Shown: one piece after another, positions 32,841-45,100 of the stretch
Layout of the letters: each line of letters starts with the position of its first letter
Numbering within the stretch: the stretch's first letter is position 1
Notes under the pieces: generated by a model
Databases searched by the model: none
The model's input: only the letters and a program-made list of their open reading frames with translations
Told to the model about the DNA's origin: nothing
Source: Hydractinia symbiolongicarpus
Taxonomy: Eukaryota > Cnidaria > Hydrozoa > Anthoathecata > Hydractiniidae
NCBI RefSeq assembly: GCF_029227915.1
Contig: NC_079876.1
Location: 11,844,001 to 11,904,000 of the forward strand
Length of the DNA: 60,000 nt
Reading direction: 5' to 3'
Translations under genes and position numbers: made by a program

Positions 32841-33165
32841 TTAACTTAGTGTCGAAAAGCGCCTAATGCCCAAGTATGCATTCACTCTGATTGACTGTCC
32901 ATGGTCTTTGACTGTGGGGCTATTTAAGCTAGTGGGTAAGCTGTGAATTAATACAACAAGTAAATAGTCAAGTAATTCCAAGATGTTACACATTTCCAAA
33001 GAACGTGTAGTCTCAAAATGAGAATATTTATCAAATTCTGCATTACCTTGGTCATCAGCCTCTGCTTCCTTGTCTTTATTTTTTTCTTTGACATCTCCTT
33101 CCTCTTTTTTCTTGCTTTTCCCTTCCTTTTTCTCTCTTTCTCGATCTTTCTCTTTCTTCTTTTTC
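32841..33165 (-). CDS. SREK1: SREK1 terminal exon: Lys/Glu-rich tail
   Basis: The acceptor tttccttag at 33166 joins in phase and gives KKKKEKDREREKKEGKSKKK followed by EEGDVKEKNKDKEAEADDQ. A nearer upstream acceptor (gtcag, about 33182) would produce an early stop. Read-through adds about 68 unremarkable residues to the stop at 32841. A donor-like CAAG|gtaatg at about 33047 leaves open a longer isoform with a further exon, which I could not find. AATAAA on the minus strand at about 32740 fits a 3' end. Confidence 0.75.
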
Positions 33166-36100
33166 CTAAGGAAATGCATTGCTGACTTTAAAAAAAATGA
33201 ATCAAGTTATATAGGTTGAGAGGATTATCAATGGTAAAAAATACTGCATGCACAAACTAAACAATAATTTTAAACATCTGATCCGGCATTGTAAAAGCAG
33301 CATCAAATACTTCTACTTTTAAACACACCAAAACGTAAGCACTCGTCAATGCTTTTGAAAACGTGCTACGAAATACCAGTGCTTTTTGTTTGTGAATGAG
33401 TAACTTTAGCTTATAACATAAAAAAAAATTATTCACCCTGATGCATTCTTTTAAGTTGGTATTGAGGAAAACTAAGTGACCAGCCTGCAAACAACTTTTC
33501 CTAGCTACTTTTTTATTATATCTGACACATGTTTGTTACCATTATATTTCCATTATTTAAAAAAAAAACGATGCACAAATAATTTTGAGTTTAATATTTT
33601 TGCAGAATATAGGTATCAAATGTTGCAAATGTATGGAATAAAAACATAAAAATAGAAAAAATACGTTTTATAATGATATATAACTATAATATAAGTGAAT
33701 AGTAAGTGAGAATATTCATAGCATATTATAAAAAGATTGTTACATCATTTTCCATTTCACCTAATAAATCCACACCAAATCCTCTTAAAGTAATAAATTC
33801 TAAAAAATTCAATAGCAGATGGCTACTACAAACAATATTCAGTTTGGATAGGTAACGTGACAATTTATTTTAGGGTAACTTTTTACTTGTGATTTTTTTG
33901 CATATCTCTGTAAATAGCTAGCTAGCTATAACTGTCCGCTGTGAAAGTCAGATTAAGGAAAACGTAAATATTTTAATTGTTAACTTGAGTGTCAACTACA
34001 AAATAATTTAGATATCCATTGTTAAAATTATATTTTTAGTATCTAGATCCAAATAAGTAGCCATTTAATTTTGACAGCCACGAAAACAACATTGACTTCA
34101 GGATTTGGATTATAAAAAAAAAAATCTTAAATAAAAACTTTGAGGTGATTATTTTAACAAACATTTGTTCTTTTTTAATCGAATCTGCTTCCAACATCTC
34201 GTAGCAAACGGCAGTAAACTCAACTTTAAATTGTGGAAATACAACAATTATTTAACGTTTCAGTCTGTTTTTGCTTTGTTCAACTTTATTTCCAGTCAGG
34301 TGCGCACTTTTTGCCATGTTTTTATCCTCTTTAGAACAGAAATCAGTCCTGGCAAAACATTTTTATTAATTTAATTAAAAAATACGAATAATATTTAATA
34401 AAGTTGAACAGGCGGATCCACAATACTTTGAAGCTGATGCTGCAAAATTGCTAACTTATTTATGTTACTTTATTCTCTTGAAGTCATTAAAGCAACCATG
34501 TAGAATCAACATTTATCTACAATTGGGTAATGAAGTTTGAAAAAACAAGAAGAGGAAGATCTTAATTATACAATTTGTATAATTAAGCAATTCAGAATTC
34601 ACAAAACCAAAAATAGATAAAGAAACAACCAAGGTAACAAAGAATCCAATATACAAGCACGCAAGAACTATCATATTTTCAAGATAGGAATTTCGCAAAT
34701 TACATTTCTAGTCTATTTTGAAAAAATGGAACACATTAGTACCTGTGATATTGCCAACATACAGTATTTCTTTATTAGATAATGAAGAAATCGTAATTTA
34801 AACAAATTCTGACGACAACTTGTATCAAGTGACAAATAACAACAAGTCAGTGATCATATACATACTTGGAGGATGATCTATCAGGAGACTTGGAAGTTGA
34901 TTTCCGGGATTTTCTTCTTGCAGGAGAACGAGATCTTGATTTTGATTTTTTTCTAAATAAATTTAATAAAAATGAAGTTCAAAAGAGGTTTAAAATCTCT
35001 TTTTCAAGCAGTTCTTTTTATGAAGTAAATTTACAAAAAAGTAAAGATTTGACATCTGTTATAGATGCACTTCTCCATGCAGGGCTTCCCAATCAAAAAC
35101 ACTTCATTCGTGAGAAATAAAAGTGTTTTCATACCTGGATCGTCTTCTAGGAGACCGCGATGAAGATTTGGAAACAGACTTTCGTCTTTTGCGTCGATCT
35201 CTAAATAGCAGTTATTTATAAATTTATTTATTTTCATTATCCACATAAATTAATGGGTAGAAGTAAACACTGTGCTTCATAAGTTAAATACCTTATTAAG
35301 GGCATTATACCTGACACCAGTAAATAAATTAACCAATGTTAGATATATTTTTGTTTGAACGATTTTAGGAAAACATTGGTGTAATAAAAATAAATACTGA
35401 ATGTATTTATTTTTGTGAATGTGATGTGAAAGAAATATAAGCGGCTTCTAGAACAAAAATCTAACTTATAACTTACCTGGAACGAGATCTTGATTTTCGA
35501 CGTTTTGGAGACCTGAAATAACAAATACCCGAGTTACAATTTCGTCTCTTTTTATAAAATTATTTTGTAGATACACATTATTCATTGCAGATCTTTAATT
35601 TTGTGTACTAAACCTATTGATTCTAACCCTACCTTATAGAAGATGTTAATTAGCTGTTAACAACTAATTTGAATAGTATGGGGCAATTTATAGCTCGGTA
35701 ATTTGCCAAAGTTTTGTTATATTAGATTATAATTGATCGAGGGAATTGATTAACACCAAAGCTGGAAGATTTGAACAGGTTTTACTGAAGGTTTTGGAGG
35801 GTGTGGAAGTAAAGTGAACAAAGAATTGTTAAGGAAACTGATCAGCCAGAAAATGTAAAAAGTATAAAATTGCTTTGCTAAAAATTCTGTTCCACGTAGC
35901 TTCCATATTTTAAGTCTGTTTAAGGTAACTTAAAAAGAAGTGAACAAAAAATTATGGAGGAAACTGATCAGACACAAATATGGAAAGTACAAACTTGCTT
36001 TCCCTAAAATTCTATTTCACGTGGCTGTCATATATTGAAAGACTGGTAAAGGTAACTCAAAATGAAGTGAACAAAAAAAATTACTAAGCAAATTAATCAG

Positions 36101-39100
36101 CCACAAACATATTAAAGAAACTGAAAAGTGTGAGTTTGCATTCATTATGGCACAGCGTGAATTTTTAGAGGAAGTATGAATTCATTCAAAACGTGCTGCA
36201 GTGTGTGGTGTAAAACAACCAAAAGTGTACAAAAACAAACAAAAAAGATCAAACCACTGGAAGTTAAAAAACTGTAATTTCAAGCACGGAAGATTTAAAA
36301 GAACGTAAATACCTTGAGCGAGATCTACTTCGACTTCGTCTACTGCTTCGTCTGGGAGATCTATAAAGAAGGGATATCATGAATCTGATGCTAAGATATT
36401 TCTTTACTAGCAATTTTAGATTTGCAAATACCTGGTAACTATGTGAAATTTAATATAGTTAGTGCCATATTAATTCAATGCTAGAACCAATATTTTTAAA
36501 TCAGATGAACTGATGTAAGTTTTGATGAATGACTTTAAAGTTGATTGATGTTTTGTGTCACTCAATCGCCACACTCTGAGCAATAAATATCATTCATAAA
36601 AACACCCTTTGCTAAGTCAGGATAAAGAAAATTAAACCAAAAATATAACACCAAGCATTATTATGTGAATAATTACAAAAATTTCTGGAAATATTATTAA
36701 TGACCATGATCAGATTTGAACAATAGGAAAATTTTTGAATATATGACATTTTCCTTTTTATTGTAAGCATTGGCCCTATTGTGCTTGCAGGCTAACACTC
36801 CCCCAAACTCCTTTAAGTTAGGTTAATTAGACAGAGAATGGTATACAACCAGAGGAAAACATAATAGATGAATTATCATAATACCCAGCCTTTGTTTTGT
36901 CCAAAGCCGCACTAAATGATAAAAACACAATGCAACAATTCACCAATGGTTGTAATTACGTCCATTCAAAAAAGTAAAATAACATTAAGTTGGTTTAAAA
37001 ATACAGAAACTTACATCGAAATTAAATTTCCACAATGGAAAACAACATTTGGTTGGGAAACTATATGGATATGCATTTTTATTTCATTTTTTACTTAAAT
37101 CTTTTATCATATCTTTTATAAGAAGTCTAGAAGTCAGTTGAACAATTCAGATATTTAAGTGACAGGAAAAACAACTACAACAAAATTTAAATACCTTGAA
37201 CGAGATGGACTGCGACTTCGTCTACTACTGCGTCTTGGTGATCTGTGAAATAATAAACAATATCCAAAATTAGATGCTTACACAACAAATGTAAAATTAC
37301 ATTTACCGATGTGTTGATTTTAACATTTTAGACATAAAATAAAAGTCCTTGTTCAATCAATCTGGCTTTTGGTACCTTCAATCATAAATAACAGCTAATA
37401 TAAGCTGGTTTGTTGCACATGATACAACAATAAATAAGTTCTTAACAGTTACTGTCGCAGTTTCTATTAAGAGAACTATTTGGTCCAATGATTCTAATTA
37501 CCACCCAAGTTTTTTATCCACAAAGGTAAATAAAAACTCATTTTCTATTAAGATTTTCACAAAAAACAATAGATTTAAAAGGTACTCGTACAACACAGGG
37601 ACACGTAATAGAGGAATTATTATAATACCCTGTTTTTGTTTTGTCCAAAGCTGCACTAAATGATAAAAAGAACAAGATACAAAAACTCACCTAATAAAAT
37701 GTGGTTGTGTGAAGTGTTTTAAAAAAATATAATTATTAAGTATTATTAAATTTTGTTCATTGACAACACAGAAAGTTGCATTATCTTGGCAAAAAGTTAG
37801 GGTTAAAAAAATCTCCCTCTCTTTAGATTTAAGTTTGTTAATATATAAACAATAGTATATACTACCTTGAATAGCTTCTTCTTCGCCGCACTGGAGATCT
37901 AAAAATTAATAAAAAACAAATTTTGAATTGTTCAAACAACAGCAGGAGCACAAAAACCGAATAACAACTTGAAAACTGCATTAATAGGGATTTAGAACTT
38001 TTACACTGTATAACGTGCTTTTCTATTCAAAGTCATGTATTATATTATTTTTCATTCAGGTGATCATGTCTAGAAACATGAAAATGGTCACGTTTGCTTT
38101 AATTAAAGATCAAAAATAAAATATTAGCTTGGAGTATGTAAGTAAAGGTAAGTAAAAAATAATTTAAAGGCACAACAGATCGGGACTAATTGAAAACATA
38201 TATTTAAATATATATATAAACAAATAAAAAACATAGTGCCCTAGCTTCGTTAATACACAGGGACGTAGGGCAACTTATTTTTAGCCAATTACATTCTACA
38301 TTTCTGCAATCATACCATTTTATAGCTTCAAAAATTATTCGTGCCACAGATCTGTCACAAGAGGCAGAACATACTGCAATAAGACTGCATGGTCCATTTA
38401 ATAAAGATCATAAAATTGTTGAAGTGGGGACTAATTTATGCAGAAATGAATCATGGCCTAAGAATGTATCTCAATTTACTAAACTAATATACATCAATAG
38501 AAAAATGATAGATTAATACCTAGTACGGGACCTTCTACGCTTTGGAGATCTAGACCTAAAAAATATCAAAACATTGGACACCATAAATTCTTAACAACTA
38601 CAAGCGCTTAAAATAACGGACTGTCAACGGTCAATGACTGCCAAAATTTAGCATTTGACTATCAAGATACAAAAAAGGAACGGTAAAATTCACTGGCAGC
38701 TTATTGTGCCTTCCACGAGGAAAAATAAAGACGCTCCTAAAATTCACGCAACAAAAATAACACATAGTTCAACAAGAGTGTAGCTATATGGCAAAGCGTA
38801 AAGTGTATAACCGCTAAAACTCAAAGCGAATAAACAATTAACATTTACAACAAGCTTCAAAAAAAAGTTTCATATATCACTTGTGGGCAAATTAAATTGT
38901 GAAAAACACGTCAATTTTTACTTAATTATTATGCTGTTTTCCTCGCCAATGGTTAAATTTCATATGTTTAAGATTTCCACATTGCTTCTCAGACTTTTTT
39001 TTGATTCCCCCAAAATTGACTTGACCTGTCATTTTAAATTCTCAGCAGTCACGGTATTTTAAGCAATGAACTTCATACAGTTAATTCAAAAAGTAGAGTG

Positions 39101-42100
39101 GAAAATAGAAAAAACTGTCATTACATTTATCCTAAAGCAATGGTATAAGAAAGAAAAGAAATTTACACAATTCCTGTTTTCACGGGGATATTTGTTTTAT
39201 TCACATTTTGCAAATCTATTAAAAATTGTAGTTAAAACTGCTTGTTGATCTAATTTGTTCTACATATCTTCAAAATAAATAAATATAATCAAACAATATG
39301 AATAATGCAATGTGTAGAAACATTTTGAAATTGATCCTAAATACATCTGATCCAGACAGGTCAAGTACCTTGACTTGCGACGTCTAGAACGGGACCGAGA
39401 TCTGGATCGTCGGGTTCGGGATCGACTGCGTCTTCTTGTAGGCGATCTATAATTACCAGTGGAGTCGTTTGGAATCGACTTAACATCAAATAAACTAAAA
39501 TTATGAAAAAACTGTCCCCAAAAATCTTATTAAAAAAGAAAGAAAAAGTTGAGGAAGTGAGGTTGAGATGACAAAGTTTTTGTATCTTAAACAATATGGC
39601 AAAAATAATGAACTACAGAAATCACATTTATAGGCAAAAATGTTTTTACTTATCTTATTTTACAACAAGATTCATATACAATCAATTCTATTTTTACAGT
39701 CTCTTTTAGAATGATAGTAATAGCAATCGATTATAAATTAATATAACACATTACAACTTGTCTTATTCCAAGTACTCATGTCAAATCTTTAGGATCGAAT
39801 CTTCGTCCTCAGTTCCCCAATTTAAATTAACACAAATAAGAAAAAATGCATTTGGGAAAAAGTGATAGGAAAAGATTGAAAAATAACTTTAAAATATCAT
39901 ACCTTGATCTTGTTTCACCTAAAAAAAGTAGTAAATATTTCTCAGTGAAAACTTTCATTTCATCATTTATTTCGGTTTTGTAAATAATAGTACGCACAAT
40001 TGTTTGGGATTATAGCTGGCTAATTTTCATCATACCTAATTGGTACTGCAACAAAATGTAAACATGAAAATTCCTGTTTTAGTATTTCTGTGATATGTTA
40101 GAAATAAAATAAAATATGTATGTTATATATTTCCAACAAAATTACATCATCGATGGAGTGCTGTACGATTCAATGCCTGAGATATCTTAACCTACATCTC
40201 AGTAATGGTCGATCTAACAGCAAATAATACATATTGTTGTACTCGAGTTGAGTAATTCAAAAAAATGTTTTTACGGTACATATAATTAGAAAATACAAGG
40301 ATTACAGATTATTTATAGCACAACTTGAGCCTTACATTCCTCATTAGGAACTAAAGTTCTTCTAAAGAAAACAAATTATTGTTAATAAGAAAGAAACTAC
40401 AAAAAACAACTTACGGTCGAAAGTGGGGCGTTTTACAACATCACGCATAGTTCTTATTGTAGATCTACCTGTTGCAATCCGTTCACTCTCGGGCTTCACA
40501 ACTGGGCTCTTCGCATGAGTTACTCTAAAAATAAACCATTGCATGAATTTTATTGCAAGAGGTTAAATTTTAGACTAGATAGATAAAGGTATAAAAACAA
40601 TAATAATTATTATACTTAAGAGAACGATTTCCAAATAAAACTCCATTATACTGCAGAGCAGTAGGTACAGATTCAACCATGGAAAATTCAATGAAGGCAT
40701 ATCTAAAAAGAATTAATAACAATTTTTTACACAACTGTTACAGACTTCAATCAATACTTAAAAGCAGTTTTCTTTTCAGTCAGCCACTCAGTATAAAAGA
40801 TGGTTTTTGTACCTTGAATTTTGCATAAGTTGAAGAAAAACTGGTACACAATTGGACTTAACAGAGTTCAGAATCCATATGAAATTAAAGTAGATGGCCC
40901 CAAAATAGGGTCATAAAATCTTAAACACTAATCAAAATCGAACCAAATTTTCTGAAAATTCTTAAAACCATAATGTCTTTAACATAAGTAAAATTTTGGG
41001 AAAACTTGTTTATCTCACTTATTTCAGTATTCCTGATTTCTACAGAAAATGACTTCCTAAACAATTTGTTTGTCAGAAAATTAATATGCATTAAACAAAT
41101 TTTTGGTTGACAGAAAGGCAAAAACAACATACAGTACTGTCATAAGGTTTGTTAACATTGTGTTCGTGTAACGATTGTGGTGCATGCGAACCACAATGCC
41201 ATTGTGGTCTCCACGATTACCAAAAATTCCAACATTGCATCGTGGCCTCCATGCTAATATCATTATCTTCACAAAGGATCGTGTGTCCCATGATCATTTT
41301 CGAGAGATCCATGATTTCTTGTTATTGTATAGCAATTATAATTTAATTGTTTCTTTCAAAAAAATATGTTATGACAGTTAATTTGTTTATTTCAGCTTTT
41401 ATCCCGTTCAACGAAGCATGTTTTTTGCTCTTGCTTGATATATTTCTACTATCCCGTTTTTATGATTGTTACACAATCTATGGCGATCTTTTCTCTTTCT
41501 GCGATCCCGTTTTTACTGTTTCTAAACGATGTGCAACGATCTTTTCGCTTTCTACAATGCTGTTTCCATGATATTTAAACGTTCTACAGTGACCTTTTTG
41601 TTTGTGCTTTTTCATGAATTTTAAACAATCTACAGCAATATTTTTGCTTTCTACAATGCCGTTTTCCTATAAATCTATATCCTATAGATCTATAGCGATC
41701 TTTTAGCGTCTTACCATCCCGTTTTCACGATTTTTAAATGACCTGAGGCAATAGTCTGGCTTTCTACGATCTAAACGATCTACAACGATCTTTTCGCTTT
41801 CTACAATCCTGTTTTTATAATTTTAAAACATCTTTTTGTCGTCGCTCAATTGACGAAGGATCAAAATCTAATATAACTACATCTACCAACAAATAAAAAA
41901 AATGTTAAACATTTTTATCGCTGCTGGTTTTAAATTTATTTAATTGTTAAGTAATTTATTCTTTGTTGTTGTAACAATACAACAAATCTATTGTGGACGC
42001 CACAATGTAAAGTTTAATCTTTAATCGTGTAAGCCACGATGTAACGTTCGTGGAGGCCATGATTAGTAAAAAATAATGCACTGTGGACTTTCGTGGTTCG

Positions 42101-45100
42101 TGTGCAGCGCGGTAAAAATACGAACCATGATGTTAACAAACTTTTTTACAGTACTGTAAGTTTTATGAAAAATTTAACTTCAAATCAACTTACTTTTGTT
42201 CTTCAGATTTACAAAGTCGCATATATTTAACTTCACCAACTCCAGAAAAGAATGCCATTAACTGTTCAGAGGTAATCTAGAAAAAGAGATCAACAAGTGA
42301 ACAAAAATAACATTCGCTTTATACCACAAATAAGGAATTTCCAGCAAAAACCAAATAGTTGATAATGAATTAAAGTCAGGAAAAGCGCTAAAAATCTTTC
42401 TTTAAAAAGCCAATCAAAAGTGCTGCATGTATCAGCAAACATATATGAAATTAAAGCAACATTGCAGACATACCGAGTCGTGAATGTTTTCTACAAATAT
42501 TGTCCTTTTAATTTCTTCCAACTCCATCGGATCTGTGGTGCATGTTATCACCGGTGGTGGAGGCAAACCTGGTATATTTGTGGGTACCTAAATTATCCCA
42601 AAAAAAACATTTGGGTTAACAAAACTGCAATATTAAGAATCAATACAAAATTTGTAAAAATCGAAGCATCTACACACCTACCCACAGACATATAAGTCAA
42701 GTAAGATGTGCTATCAATACCACATGTGCCAATTTAGTACCTAACCTATTTGATGCACATATGCCAAAATCTTCAAGAAGTCTGCCATTGTCTGTTTTGT
42801 TAAAGTTGTAAATAAATACCCTGTTTTTATCATAAAAAAAAACATAAAAATGGTATTACATCTTCAACAGGAAAGGCTTGTGATAAGTACCCATTTGCTG
42901 TCATTTGGGCATATGCGTTTGTTGTGTTGAGTAAATGCTGACATTCTACCTCCTCTGGAATTTCCTCTAAAAAAACAAAAATTATTCATAAAACTAGCAG
43001 TGGTTAAATATAAGGCAGGCGGGGATACAACGTTTGATTTTAAACAAGTTAGACGTATTGATAGTTTTGAAACCAATTGTTTGTTTGACTTAGACTTTGT
43101 ATGATTCCCTCTGTTTTTGCTTTGTACGATTATATTTTGATGGTGTTAAAATGAGCTACGTTGATGATTTAACTTCCCAGGATCCTGTTTTGATATTTTT
43201 TTTAAACAAAGTTACTGTGATGTTTTTGCTTCCTATATGATGTGGTTTTGTTAGCTTTGTGATAAAGAATAAAGATATTGAATATATCAATTATCAAATA
43301 ATAATTAGTTTCTTCAAAAATTGTGTAATATACATGTGTTACACTAAAAGCGATTTGGAAACGATTACGAAATGATTTTTAATTCAACGAAGCGATTTAA
43401 AACTTTTTGAAACTAATTGGAACAAATTTGAAACATTTTTTTTTTGTAAAAATTATTTTCCAATTTAATTTTAAAATCGTATAGAGATCATTTCAAATTA
43501 AATATTATACATATTGAAATGATCAGTTTAAAAATGATAGGGCGGACGATCCCTAACAATCTGAATATTATGTATAAAATATCTTTACCTTGATTTAAAG
43601 GCACGACAATAAGTGCCTTGTCAATGAAAACTGTGTTTGTCAAATGTTGAGCCACGCCACACTGTTCAGAGTTTTCATACTTAATATAACATAATTTAAC
43701 GGCTACCGGTAGAGTGTCACTAAAATTCACAAAATGATTTGTGTAAAGTAAAATAAACCAGGCAATACAATTCCATATTTATAATTCATTAGTTGCATCT
43801 ACGCCATTTCTTCTTAGGAAGTAACCTATAGCAAATATATACTGCAGGATTACATTGAATGACTAAACGAAGAGAAAGGCTGCGTCAGATCATTTATTTC
43901 CTTTGATTTAACAAATAAAGTTTTAAAAGGTTTTTGCACTGAAAGACTTATACTGAAAGACTATCCTTTTTTAAAAAAAAAAATGAGAATGAGTTTAAGA
44001 TTTATTTTAGCAGCATGTGTTTACATTGTATGTATTAAAAATAAAACAGGTCCCTCAAGAGCTTGTGGCAAAAATTAAATCGCAAATGAGCCATGCCAAA
44101 ACATTCTTTACATACAATTATTGTGTAACACTTCTCTTTCAAGAAAGGAAAAAAAAATTAAAAATTTTAACAAACATTTTTTATACATTTAAGAATATGA
44201 AAATAATATAAAAACTAAATTAATACATGAAAACAAAATAATATTAAAATTTTACTCAAGAATAATATTGGAAAACACAAACCAAGCTTTAATGAATAAT
44301 GCTCAATGTTTTAATCCTTCATTAAGAAGAAAATATAAACATAAATGTTCTAAAATATAGCTTTGCAGGTAAATTGTGCAATTTTTCAAGAGCAATTGGT
44401 AATTTTTACATATGCGATAGTCAAAACACCCAAATAACATTTGAGAATGTGTGAGCATAAGTGCGTGCAATCATACACGTCTTATGAAAATCTCTGCAAT
44501 ATTTAGTAAATTAAATTTTAAAAATTTAAAAAAAATTGAAAGACGTATCACTTACCCTATTTTATCTGGAAGGGGGCAAGTGCACAGACTGTTTGGCTAG
44601 ACATGTGATCAAATAACTTTTGTTGGGTATGAGGGATAAAATATATCTTATATAATAATACAAAGTGTCTGTGACAGGCATAGTGGATGTGTTTGTTTCT
44701 CTTTCAGGTGGCTGAAAACATATGTATTATTTGTTAACGGCCTGATGCATTTAGACTGACGTTGATTCATTAAATAAAAATAGTGAAGCCAATACTTTGG
44801 AAACAGTTGGAAATAACTGACGTCATTTTTAGCTATATATTTTTTTAAAGTTTCTAGCCCTTTATTGTATATCAACTTTAAAGAAACAATAAATAAAAAT
44901 AACCTTGTGTGGGTAACTGGGAACTGGCTGGGACCAATATGAGACCAATTTCCTAAGCATTGGTCAACTCACCTGTTTTCAGGACCAAAAATCTTTAATT
45001 TTTCCATTGTTCTCCTGCCTAAGCGGATTTTTCCACAGGCGTTATTAACTAGTTAGCTTTGAAGGAATAAATATTCCAGAAAAATGATGTCTTTTCTAAT

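Noticed and set aside
39361-39594. 77-residue minus-strand frame ending in an acidic stretch
   Set aside because: It is the wrong frame of SREK1 exon 9 (the frame used if both microexons are skipped); the RS frame fits both neighbours.
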